Assembly: GCA_905221605.1 (NCBI GenBank)
Contig: CAJNDS010000001.1
Span: 127,525 to 145,024, forward strand
Origin: Symbiodinium natans
Lineage: Eukaryota > Sar > Dinophyceae > Suessiales > Symbiodiniaceae
DNA: 17,500 nucleotides
Direction of reading: 5' to 3'
Shown: positions 1 to 8,303 of the stretch, piece after piece
Numbering within the stretch: the first letter of the stretch is position 1
Layout: every line of letters starts with the position of its first letter
Notes under the pieces: model-generated
Told to the model about the DNA's origin: nothing
Seen by the model: the letters and a program-made list of their open reading frames with translations, nothing else
The model's database searches: none
Program-made: the position numbers and the translations under genes

Positions 1-79
1 GTTGCGCAGCCTCACATGGACCCGCTGCGACTCCCCATCTCGCTATTTCCTGCTCTTCCAGGCACCCTCCCAGTAGCCT

Positions 80-178
80 CAAGATGAGGAGTCGGATGAC
101 TGCCGCCATGTCCTCCAAGAGTTGGAATGGGTCGGCTTGCCCATATGCTTCCGATCAGATGCCGGCTTCGTCCTGTAG
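80..178 (+). CDS. Possible last exon of an unidentified gene
   Basis: An open frame of about 32 codons ends at the TAG at 176-178. It begins with an acidic run (PQDEESDD) and continues with CRHVLQELEWVGLPICF, which reads like ordinary protein. It is preceded by a TAG codon at about 77-79 inside a possible AG acceptor, so if real it would be a terminal exon entered by splicing from outside the window. The acceptor would be followed by C rather than the G common in this genome. I do not recognise the product. Other frames are also open here, so this is a weak call based only on composition. Confidence 0.2.
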   Translation, partial: QDEESDDCRHVLQELEWVGLPICFRSDAGFVL

Positions 179-717
179 CCGCAAGCAAGGAGAAGTGCCC
201 TCTTCTGATGAGGGGCTGTGGCGTGATGCAACGCCAAACGTTGCTTCTGCGAAGCACTGGATGTGCCCTTCCTGAGTCGAGATCTGGCTCGAGATCTCTT
301 CTTTCTCAACGCACGGTGCCAAGGAGGACTGGATGGCGGCGTGTCTAGGCTCTACGCACCTCAAGGTGCTGGGGAAATGGCAATACGGGCGCTGTCGCCT
401 CGTTCGATCCAAAACCCTCCAGTAAGCGACATTCAGGTTGACTGTTCACATACAAAACGGACCAAGCCCCTTTGAGCACAATTGTAATTTTTATCACCTC
501 TTGCGTTGTTTAACAACTCCACGCCTAAGCATTTATTCTAACTGTCAGTTTCGTCACTTCGGTTTTTGTCACCTTCAACCACGTTATAAGGTGCGGCCAC
601 ACTCCCAAAAAACAACTGCTGAGTCCACCGAGCCGTGGCGAGTCGGGGACCTCGTAATGCGAAGTGCGCGTTCAGTTTTTTGCCAAATAGACTTCCGGAC
701 ATTCGCTCGCTGTGATA
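179..717. other. Gene-poor stretch, nothing recognised
   Basis: Several short open frames exist on both strands, for example on the minus strand at 155-412, but none has a recognisable motif or consistent composition. No RNA gene or promoter could be identified. From about 450 the base composition becomes more AT-rich than further right. Confidence 0.5.
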
Positions 718-822
718 GGGGAGGATGCGGGCTTCCTGCGTTAAGCAGTTGAAGTTGGAGCAGGCGTTGCTTGGCTTGCGTGAACCATTCTTAACAGTTC
801 GGAGTCCTACCCGCGTGCGCTC
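718..822 (+). repeat. Diverged direct duplication, first copy
   Basis: This segment resembles 1085-1180. The block at 718-733 matches 1085-1100 at 15 of 16 positions. The block at 741-774 is identical over 34 bases to 1128-1161. Beyond the identical core, GGAGTCC followed by similar sequence recurs near 800-822 and 1160-1180, with about 26 extra bases in this copy. Both copies are also preceded by TCAGTTTTT..GCC. No coding function is evident. Confidence 0.75.
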
Positions 823-1084
823 ATCGTGGAAAAACAGTCCGAACATCCAAGAGTTTGTCATTGAGGACGTTTGGATGAATTATTTCAAGTCATGAGAAGC
901 CGATTCTATATGGCAAGGAAATAAGAGGCATTGTCAAACTTGACGAAGTTTTTTTTGCTGCAGCCAACATGAAATGATCTGAGTGTCCAAGATCTCACGC
1001 ATTGCAAGTTTGAACATGAGTTTCAACTGCATTTCCGGCTCGTTACAGTCAGACAAATCAGTTTTTGCCCACCCACCCGCACTG

Positions 1085-1180
1085 GGGGAGGACGCGGGCT
1101 CTCGAGCGTCATGCGATCCCTCCTCCTTTAAGCAGTTGAAGTTGGAGCAGGCGTTGCTTGGAGTCCGACCCTCCGTGCTC
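1085..1180 (+). repeat. Diverged direct duplication, second copy
   Basis: This is the partner of 718-822. It contains the identical 34-base core at 1128-1161, with a different, longer spacer between the GGGGAGGA.GCGGGCT block and the core. Mixed identity and divergence suggest either a small dispersed repeat present twice or an old local duplication whose core is conserved. Confidence 0.75.
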
Positions 1181-1344
1181 TGGAAATACTATTTTAGACT
1201 AGTTTAGCACGAACTTGTGCGATCGTTTGCAACAAAGTTCGCAGAAAGGATTGCAGCTTTTGGGCCGGCAACGTATAGGTCCAGAACGGACACAAGAACG
1301 TTAAATGTTACAGGGTGCACGCAAACAGCGTCCCATAAACAGCC

Positions 1345-1765
1345 CCACACCGATACACCGCACCGGTACACCGGTACACCGGTCCGACCCTGCGCCCCGT
1401 CCGGCGAAACGGCGTATCGGCGTATCGGCGTAATGGCGTAACAATGCACCGATACTCCCTTCAAGTTTCTTGCAATCCCTGGTATGCTGCCCTGGGGCCC
1501 AGTACATCTGCGCACCCGGGCCCCGGACGGCGCACGCCTGCGCCGACCTTCCGCTGCGCCGATCAGCGCATGCCCGCACCGATACACCGTTATACCGGTA
1601 TGCCCCCCCCCCCCCCACGACCCCGGACGGCGCACGCCCGCACCGATACACCGATACACCCGTAACGGCGCACCGGCGTAGCGGCGCATCGGCGAATTCC
1701 CATCTGCGGGCCTCGGAGTGGCGTACAAGTCGGGGGGGGGGGGTACCAGCGTACCGGCGTATAAG
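1345..1765. repeat. Inverted 8-bp minisatellite with facing C and G runs
   Basis: The tract is built from variants of an 8-base unit. CCGATACA/CCGGTACA runs forward (for example 1350-1382), then GGCGTATC, close to its reverse complement, follows at about 1409-1440. Both orientations recur to about 1765. A longer block (CCCCGGACGGCGCACGCC) occurs near 1521 and 1621. A C14 run at 1603-1616 faces a G12 run at 1732-1743. Their outer flanks (about 1581-1602 and 1744-1764) are imperfect reverse complements, so a long imperfect stem is possible. Long open frames crossing this tract on both strands (such as minus 1204-1770) translate the repeat into Arg/Pro/Tyr-rich nonsense and are not genes. Confidence 0.8.
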
Positions 1766-2364
1766 CGCACGGCGGTTTGAGGACACTATTTGCATGCACG
1801 CTGGTGAATTGCAGCGAACCTTTGCTGCTCAGATATTGGGTCCCTGCTGAAGGGAGAACTCTAATGTTTTTTCCAAGCCGAAAAGCCGGACCTTTGCTTT
1901 TTCCCTGCGCAGGTAGATCTTGCTTGGCTCCGCCCAAGGCAAACTTTCACAGTTGTTTTCAGTTTTTTCATACTGGAATTCTGTTGCCGGCCGAAAATAG
2001 TCATTTCTTCGAGCAACTTTCGTGGCATTGGTTCACAAACGTCGGTTATACTGTAATACTTTAAGGTTTTTGCTTTCCATTCTTCCATTTCCCGAATTTG
2101 TTGGCGGCCCAGGGAAGGTTCATCTTTTCCCACAAACTTTCGGTATTGATTTGTTTTGACAGCGAGTCACACCGTCACACATGCACATCGTGCACAACGC
2201 GTGGAATCAACAGAACCCTGAAGCACCAAAATCACACAGCAACTGGCAAAACGGCTGACCTGTGGGGGCCTTCTGTCATGTACCATTGAGTTTTTCTGTG
2301 CTTGTTCACAATCCACAAGGCAGTCCAAGTTGCTGATTTTGGGTGACAAAGCTCCGGATCTGGC
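1766..2364. other. Gene-poor stretch after the minisatellite
   Basis: The sequence is moderately AT-rich with short open frames on both strands (for example 1777-2064 plus and 1861-2133 minus). None shows a domain or motif that I recognise. No repeat or RNA structure stands out. Confidence 0.4.
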
Positions 2365-2781
2365 TTGTGGCCGGAACCCTGCAAGAAAGGTGACTGGCGA
2401 CTTCTGGAACCTAAGCCCGAAACGAACCTGCGGTTTGACAAGGTCAGCAAAGAAGCCATAGGGCACACAACGTCCAAACGTTATGTCATTTGTGCAAATC
2501 GCAAACCCCTCTGCCACGGTGTGACATGGGGGTGGGAGCATCGTTTGATTGTCGTGGCGTGCAATGTTTTTCCATCATGTTTGGATGGCCAAAGCGTGGG
2601 CATGCAAAAATTGGAGCAGCAGCTGGACGAATTGTTTATGCATGTGCGGTGTGCGGCTTTGTATTGTTTGTGTTCAGCACAACAATGCCGTAACAATGCC
2701 ATGTTCAGCACGTGCCTTGCCCATGTAGAACTCTTCGGTAGCTGGCATGTCTCACAGCATCCAAAGAATATATTTTACTAG
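2365..2781 (+). CDS. Unassigned open frame, about 138 codons
   Basis: This frame has fairly ordinary amino-acid composition and includes stretches such as KQ-type helices (MQKLEQQLDELFMHVRC). I recognise no family. The opposite strand is also open at 2167-2541, so coding status is ambiguous. In an intron-rich dinoflagellate genome a real exon would usually be shorter than this, so the frame may mix exon and intron. Treat it as a candidate only. Confidence 0.18.
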   Translation: MWPEPCKKGDWRLLEPKPETNLRFDKVSKEAIGHTTSKRYVICANRKPLCHGVTWGWEHRLIVVACNVFPSCLDGQSVGMQKLEQQLDELFMHVRCAALYCLCSAQQCRNNAMFSTCLAHVELFGSWHVSQHPKNIFY

Positions 2782-3109
2782 TTTACTACCCAAGAATGAG
2801 CTGGTGAAAGCGGCTTTTGCGGCGTGCTGTTGCCAACACTCCAAAAAAGATGGGAAATGGAACTTCGGCATCGTCCGGTGGCCAGGCAGGTTTGCAGTTG
2901 TTGTGCGTAAAGTGGGCAGTCCGTGCCAAACAACGAACTTGTCACATGCATCATCGTCTAAAATTTGACCGTAACTGCCCAAACAGTGCATTCCATCACA
3001 AACGCCTCAACAGAGAGAAACAATCTGCAAAGTTTAGGTGGCTTTTCGGATCATCAAGCTGTAAGGGGTACAGCAGCGACGTTGTGGTTAAGAGGCTTCG
3101 ACGAGCTGC

Positions 3110-3484
3110 ATGCGCTGCAGATCAGAATCTCAGGTGGATGGTTTTACCTCGTACAACGTTGTGTGGAATCCATTCGCTTGGACAGGTTCCTCGCTGTTTT
3201 CGAAGCGTGAAGTGCCCGTACCCGACGGTGCGGTATATGAGTGGTATATGTTTGTCACACCCAGTAGCCATGAGCGTTTGTCAAGCCATAATTGCTTGAA
3301 GGCATCTACAGCCCATTGCAGATATGGTGCTGTGAATTATTCCTTGATTGGGCCACAAAATGGACAGGCACGGGTGGTGCTCAACCCGGATCATCTTCGC
3401 ACAATGTGTGTTGCTTGCTGCATGCTAGGTTGTGGTGTGCTTCCATGGTCTGAATGGTTCTCGATTGCTGTTTCAGGCGCATGA
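3110..3484 (+). CDS. Unassigned open frame; possible exon
   Basis: An AG|G acceptor-like site occurs at about 3130 (CTCAG followed by GTGGAT). From there the frame reads VDGFTSYNVVWNPFAWTGS and then VPVPDGAVYEWYMFVTP, which looks like a folded beta-rich protein rather than random translation. I cannot name a family. The frame stays open to 3484, but only the first half is convincing. Upstream frames at 2817-3299 and 2965-3210 overlap it and are weaker. Confidence 0.25.
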   Translation: MRCRSESQVDGFTSYNVVWNPFAWTGSSLFSKREVPVPDGAVYEWYMFVTPSSHERLSSHNCLKASTAHCRYGAVNYSLIGPQNGQARVVLNPDHLRTMCVACCMLGCGVLPWSEWFSIAVSGA

Positions 3485-3704
3485 GTGTCACCATGTGCAA
3501 AATTTTCCATTCATCACACCAGAAACGCAAAACGTGAAGGACACTGCCTTGTATCTTTCACGATCTGGTGGGTTCCGTGTCTTGACCTTTGTGACTTGGA
3601 TGTACCTGGTTGCATCGTGTTTAGTTGCTTTGGCGCTTGGTCGCCCGCCAGGATTTGTATGGACACGGCTTGAGCAATGCGCCGCCCGTAGATGCTCGAT
3701 TTAA
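3432..3704 (+). CDS. Unassigned open frame with one hydrophobic segment
   Basis: The frame contains a hydrophobic run of about 20 residues (VLTFVTWMYLVASCLVALAL) followed by Arg/Pro, as in a transmembrane helix with a positive end. It overlaps the previous candidate in another frame, so at most one of the two is coding in the shared part. No family is recognised and no start can be justified. Confidence 0.15.
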   Translation: MVCFHGLNGSRLLFQAHECHHVQNFPFITPETQNVKDTALYLSRSGGFRVLTFVTWMYLVASCLVALALGRPPGFVWTRLEQCAARRCSI

Positions 3705-4947
3705 CATGGCAGCTTCGCAATGTCCGGTGCTTCCCGGGCACCAAGTCTGATTGGTGTTATTTTGTTGGCGTTGAATTAAATCTGTCAACCAAGGATTTAT
3801 GCCCTCGGCGGTCTTGCTCATCCTGTTGTAGACCGGGCTGCTTATCCTGCAGTGGCGCAAGAGCCAGGCAGCTGGCTTAGTTTGGCTTGTATCCGTTCTT
3901 GCACGTTACTTGTCCTTTCATGACATTTTCTTGGTATGTCTGGAACCTTTCACAACCGCTTGGATACACAAAACAACCCAATGGCCAAAACTTCAAAACC
4001 TGTCAAAGAAGGTTAAGGACCTTATTCAGGGACCATGTAGCTACTCTTTGACATTTGGAGCGAACCAAATTTCGACATGAACTGGTACCGGTACCCGTTC
4101 AGCTGTTTTACAAACATGGCATTAGATTCTATCTTTTTTGTCAGACATTTCGGAGGTTTTGCCGGAACCGGTCAAAACGGGAGTGCTTCCATGTGCCTTT
4201 GCAATCTGGAGGCTGGCAGAAACCGCTGTACATGGTATGACCAAACAACTCATGATTTTTTTCTCAACAAGTCCTCTAAAGTGCCGGCTTGATTTCTGGG
4301 TGGTACCAATACCTTTGGGGTCTTTCTCTCTGCGTGAGCAAGCCTCCTGTGCACGGGGGGATGCCCGATTGGGTACTGCAGTCGCACGCACCCTCACTGC
4401 CGATGTCCAGTGCACTTGTGTGACACGCATGTCACTGCTAATTTCTTTTTGATTTTTTGCCGTAAGTGTGCCGGTATTGGAGCCACGAACCAACGTGCGC
4501 GCCAGTGAAGCGCATGTCTTAAAGGTATGTGTACTAGTCACTCCTTTCTCCACCACTTCGTTGCGGAGCCTGCAGGGAACTGCACGAGCACAGTTTCCAC
4601 TTGCCGCCCTAGGAACCTTGCGAGAACCCCCGTGCCCACCGCAAGATGTCGCCAGTGAGGAGGAGCGGGGCCGAACGCGCCGCATCCCAAGTTGCTGACG
4701 ACAACGTCGCTGCCCGGCGTTTGCGACGAGCTTCGCAATGCTTGACCCGCCCTGCCGAGCCGTCAGTCCCTATAGTTTGGCCTGTGTGCTCACTTCGTTG
4801 CCTGCATACTCCTACATGGAAGAGCTGCCCCTACCGTCGTCCTGTTCCTGTATGTGTATGGGGGCCCCCGCGCCGCGTGCCCTTGGCCTTTCCTCTTGTG
4901 ACCTCGCCATTCAGGGTTCAGGCGGTTTAGTGGCGGTTTATGCGGAT
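3705..4947. other. Gene-poor stretch, nothing recognised
   Basis: Open frames occur on both strands. The longest is minus 4122-4685 (187 codons), which is Ser/Arg/Thr-rich and shows no motif. Plus frames at 4055-4292 and 4468-4930 are no better. GC content rises after about 4600. I see no RNA gene, repeat array or recognisable domain. Confidence 0.4.
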
Positions 4948-5018
4948 CCTAAACCCGAAACCCGAAACCCTAAACCTTCAAGCTTAAACCCTATATAAAC
5001 CCTAAACCCTAACCCTTT
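4948..5018. repeat. Interstitial telomere-like tract (CCCTAAA type)
   Basis: About eight degenerate copies of AAACCCT/AAACCCG lie here, including two perfect consecutive units near 4998-5012 (AAACCCTAAACCCTAACCCT). TTTAGGG is the plant-type telomere repeat and is also reported for dinoflagellates. On the + strand it is in the orientation a left chromosome end would show. It is short and imperfect, so it is internal. It lies about 110 bases before the first RT fragment. Confidence 0.85.
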
Positions 5019-5131
5019 TGGTTTCGTGGTCGCAGCTTGTAAGCTATGCAGGGTGTATGGTTTAGCGTCGCTATCAAAAAGCCATGACGGTCCCCAAGTA
5101 TCCCAAATCTCGTAATTAAACCCCAAACAAG

Positions 5132-5635
5132 GTGAAGGGCCGAAACCCGGCGGCGGCCGCGGCGGACTCGACGCTGAGCGGCGGCAAGACACTTTGTGAG
5201 GAGGTTTCTCGCGCTCGTCGTGTTCTGACTTCTGCGCCGGGCAGTGACTCTACGTGGGCCGCCCTGATCTCGAACGCAGGCCTCCGGTGCCACGTCGGCC
5301 GTTGCCGCCCGCGATCTTGCTTGCCAGCCCGACGACCTCCCCGCCTCACCACAGCGACCGTGGCGGGGCCTTTTTGCACGACACGCGCCATGGTAGCGTG
5401 CCAGGGCTCAGCGGCATGCGGGTTGAACATTTTTAAGTGTTGCTGCAGGACCAGGAGGGCCTCGCATGGCGCACACTGCTACATCCCTTGCAAGGCCCGA
5501 GACGGTGTTGCATGGTTTCGCCCTAGCACGCCAGACGTTGCAAAAACCAGCCGGTGGGGTCCACGGCATTGCTACGATTCCGGCTCTTGCAAAACAGTGG
5601 TCCCGTTGGCAGCAAGATGGCACACTTTTCTTTCC
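5132..5635 (+). pseudogene. RT element fragment A (pre-RT and first RT block)
   Basis: This is a decayed piece of the main reverse-transcriptase family in the window. Read across frames it gives EVSRARRVLTSAPGSDSTWAAL (from about 5198), then RPPVPRRPLPPAILLAS (about 5281), then PGLSGMRVEHF at 5401-5433, then ARQTLQKPAGGVHGIAT and ALAKQW (about 5527-5600). These match the order of blocks in fragment E (GLSGMRAEH, LTAFQKPDGGVRGIAT, ALAKQW). It is broken by at least three frame changes, an in-frame TAA directly after the MRVEHF block, and a deletion of about 10 codons between GIAT and ALAKQW. It lacks the catalytic aspartates and cannot encode an active enzyme. Family assignment rests on comparison with E and on memory. 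Confidence 0.8.
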
Positions 5636-5692
5636 GCCGCCAACATTTGGGGATTTCTCAAGGATGCCCATTGTCCCTGTTCTCTTTCCGTG
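5636..5692 (+). mobile_element. Small piece of a second RT type
   Basis: The frame here reads RRQHLGISQGCPLSLFSF. GISQGCPLSP-x-LF is the classical motif B region of non-LTR retrotransposon reverse transcriptases and differs from the EGCEQGDPLAP version used by fragment E. The piece is joined directly to fragment A on its left and to the satellite array on its right. It is about 19 codons long and obviously non-functional. The call rests on one short motif. Confidence 0.55.
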
Positions 5693-5695
5693 ACA

Positions 5696-6213
5696 AAGCG
5701 GACGAGACCGTGACAGACCAAAACCCCATGAAGCGGACGAGCCCAAAACCCCGGACGAGACCGTGACAGCCCAAAACCCAAAACCCCGAGAAGCGGACGA
5801 GACCGTGACAGCCCAAAACCCCGAGAAGCGGACGAGAGCGTGACAGCCCAAAACCCTAGAAGCGGACGAGACCGTGACAGCCCAAAACCCCGAGAAGCGG
5901 ACGAGAGCGTGACAGCCCAAAACCCTTAGAAGCAGACGAGACCGTGACAGCCCAAAACCGTGACAGCCCAAAACACCCCAAAACGCCGAGAAGCGGACGA
6001 GACCGTAACAACCCAAAACCCTTAGAAACCACGGACTCGTCCACATCTAGTTTGGGCTGTCGCGGCCTCGTCCCCTACAGGGGTTTTGGGCTGTCACGGT
6101 CTCGTCCGCTTCTAGGGGTTTTGGGCAGTCACGGTCTCATCCGCTTCTCGGGGTTTCGGGCTGTGGACGAGACCGCGGCAGCCCTAAACCACCAGAAGCG
6201 GACGAGACCGCGC
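5696..6213. repeat. 35-bp satellite array with an inverted block
   Basis: The unit is about 35 bases, AAGCGGACGAGACCGTGACA followed by GCCCAAAACCCCGAG. Roughly nine forward units, some shortened or partly duplicated, run from 5696 to about 6028. About three units in reverse orientation follow at 6049-6162, and forward units resume from about 6164 to 6213. A 33-base stretch at 5790-5822 is the perfect reverse complement of 6080-6112, so a long cruciform or snap-back stem is possible. Because 35 is not a multiple of three, and the frame rotates, the open frames on the minus strand here (5408-6046, 5856-6044) are repeat translations and not genes. Confidence 0.92.
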
Positions 6214-6650
6214 AATGGCGCTGAAGCGCCGTCCGTAGGGTGAGGAATGCCGCACTTGCGTATGCCGGCTCGCAGGACACGTGTGTGTCATCGAGCAACG
6301 CATTTGGCCCAAGTTCGCGTGTGCCTGTTTGCGCAAGCAACAATTTCTGCTTGGATCATGGATGGTACTGTCGCAACAGTTGCTGAAGCTGGATTAATTC
6401 TGCACACCTTTCGCCAAGTAGCACGACGTCAGTACAGCGCTGCGCACAAAAGCAGGGCCTGAGGCTGCAGCAGTTTTCAAATTGTGTCCAGAAAGTAACC
6501 GGCAAACAAATTTTGGTTTACGTCGACCCAAGTGACAAAGTGATATGATCCACTCCGCCGTTTTGCAGCCTGTCAGACTAATATTGCTGGAGCAACAAGT
6601 TCCCGCTGCAAGCCAGTACGTACAAAACTTTGCGAATGTATAGACCGAGT
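6214..6650. other. Spacer between satellite and fragment B
   Basis: There is no recognisable gene. Open frames are short (6247-6462 on the plus strand). The right half is more AT-rich than the retroelement DNA on both sides, and may be host or intergenic sequence. Confidence 0.4.
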
Positions 6651-6651
6651 C

Positions 6652-7692
6652 GTGCCAACGCTCAAGACCGTCCCCGTCCCCCGTGTCTTCCTAGGACCGT
6701 GGTCCATGAGTTGCACGAACAGTCTGACGCTTGGACTGTTTCACGTGGACCCGAACGGGCGAAAGCGAAAACGAAGCCCACCAGCACCAAAAGGTCCCGG
6801 CCGGTGGGAACAGCTCGATGCCGTCGACCTAGCGGAGGAGTTGTGTCACCCGGTGCAGGACACGCTGCCTTGCATGCACGCTGCAGTGCGGCAGGTTTTC
6901 GCGCAAGCTCAACGAGCTCCGCGCAGCCACTGCGTGTTGCCCCACGGCCTCCCAGGTCGGTGCGGCTCGAGCGGCGCGGGCCTGGATGCCACGCATGCGG
7001 CTGACGCGGGCAGCGCAACAAGGTTCCCAAGAGCGAGCCGAATTGCGCGCCGCAGCATTCCAACGTGGCGACGTCACGGACCGCCTGTCCCGGCAGCGCC
7101 CCGGCCCACAAGCCGGAGCTGCCGCCCGATGCCGCCCGACGAGGTCTCAGAGCAGCAAAATCCGCTAGGGTGAGCTTTCACGGCCCGCCAAGCGCTGGCT
7201 GCGGCGGAGCTCGCGCTTGGCACGGAGGCCATCGGAGGCCACGCGGCGCACGCTGACCGACCCAGAGCGGCGTTTTCCGCAGCCACGCTCGCCAACACCT
7301 GCTACGAACGGTAGCGCCCGGTCGAGCTCGCAGCTGGACCTATGGCCACGGCGCTGCGCGAGGCAAAGCGCGGGGGCGCCACGGGCCTGTAGGGCATGCG
7401 GGCAAAGCACGTGAAGCTTCCACTCCAGGATGCACAAGCAATGGACCTGCTCGGTTATCCCGCCGCCCTTGATCCTGCTGGTACGCGTGTGCGGGGCACC
7501 GTGACAGACGACGCCTTTTGCCGCCTCGTCGCCCCCACGCTCGCCAAGCAATGGGCGACCGTGTTTGACGAAGCCATACGTCCATACCAACTTGCCCTGC
7601 AAGCGCGAGCGGGCGCGGATGCACTCGCAGCTCACGTGCGGGTCGCCTTCGCCCAACGCAAGGATGCAGGACTGATGCAGGCTAAGTTGTAG
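6652..7692 (+). pseudogene. RT element fragment B (pre-RT region to RT block 2)
   Basis: This is the second fragment of the same RT family. Frame 6652-7173 contains EQLDAVDLAEELCHPVQ (about 6808), and then PCMHAAVRQVFAQA, a helical pre-RT region that also appears in fragment F (SLDGINLEATLRSRV). After a frame change, ALTDPERRFPQPRSP lies near 7250. A shift then leads to LREAKRGGATGL, a TAG stop where the serine of GLSGM should be, and MRAKHVKLPLQD (7396). The same frame continues with VTDDAFCRLVAPTLAKQW and RPYQLALQARAGADALAAHV to the stop at 7692. About 26 codons between LLGYPA and RVRGT are missing compared with E. It ends before the catalytic motif A. Confidence 0.82.
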
Positions 7693-7693
7693 A

Positions 7694-7960
7694 TTGTCAT
7701 CATGTACTTTGCATTACTTTGCAAAAACCAATGGTCTTGCGGAACTGCTCCAACTTCAATCTGGGAAGCGTTTTTGTGAGCAGGTCAGCGTTGAACTCGG
7801 TTCTTTGTCTATACGCAAGGCCTTTGATGCCGCGTGGCGGGAGGGATTTCTCGTACGGCTTTGGCATGCTGGTTTGCCTCCTAATTTGTGGCTCCTGGAT
7901 GATGATTTCATCTCAGCTCGCACTGCATCTGTGCGTGTTGTAGCACACGTGGGATGATGC
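7694..7960 (+). pseudogene. Fragment of a third RT type (motif A region)
   Basis: The frame 7694-7957 reads SIRKAFDAAWREGFLVRLW and then HAGLPPNLWLLDDDFISART. This is the palm motif A region of LINE-like reverse transcriptases (typically D-x-RKAFD-x-VW, then LW-x-AG-x3-LW). The usual acidic residue two before RKAFD appears as Ser (LSIRKAFD). It is not the GRSAYD type of fragment E. After a one-base shift at about 7949, the sequence WDDAG follows, resembling the loop after this motif, and the new frame stays open to about 8138 without further recognisable motifs. The first 35 residues before SIRKAFD are not recognised. Confidence 0.6.
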
Positions 7961-8303
7961 AGGAGCATGCGTAGGTGCGGAGCTGCAGGATGAGGTCATT
8001 CAGAATGAAGCGATGGCGCGCGATGTCCTGTCTAAAGATATCAGATGTGTCGGCGGTCAGAAGGATTCCAACTTCCTCTCGACGGACCCAGATGTGGATG
8101 TTTGGATACGATTATCATGGAGGTATAGTTAGAATCACGAACTTGACACGTCCGAGACCAAATCTCTGCAAGCTGGTCAAAGCATTTCTTCAACAGGAGC
8201 CTCCCGACCTGACGTATGCTTCATTTCAGATTGCAGTTGACGCCACGCTGGCGCCGCACCGTGATGTTACAGCACACTCGCCTTTGCCTCGTTACGCTCT
8301 ACC
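7961..8303. other. Spacer with an unassigned open frame
   Basis: A frame beginning at about 7949 (WDDAGACVGAELQDEV) stays open to about 8138 and ends in VDVWIRLSWRYS. It may be the tail of the preceding RT piece, but I cannot match it to any RT block. Another frame, 7975-8307, is also open. The base composition is closer to neutral than in the flanking elements. Confidence 0.35.

Noticed and set aside
1204-1795. Long minus-strand open frames (188 and 164 codons)
   Set aside because: They translate the 8-bp minisatellite and GC-rich flanks into repetitive Arg/Tyr/Pro sequence; no domain is present.
4122-4685. 187-codon minus-strand frame
   Set aside because: Long but Ser/Arg/Thr-rich, with no domain, no repeat of a known block and no splice evidence; not enough to call a gene.
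5408-6046. 212-codon minus-strand frame with repeated LGCHGLVRFSGFWAVTVSS
   Set aside because: It is a direct translation of the 35-bp satellite, with the frame rotating because 35 is not a multiple of three, and it runs into antisense of fragment A.
5696-6213. CRISPR-like array of about 35-bp repeats
   Set aside because: Units are contiguous with no unique spacers, they reverse direction, and the setting is eukaryotic. It is a satellite.
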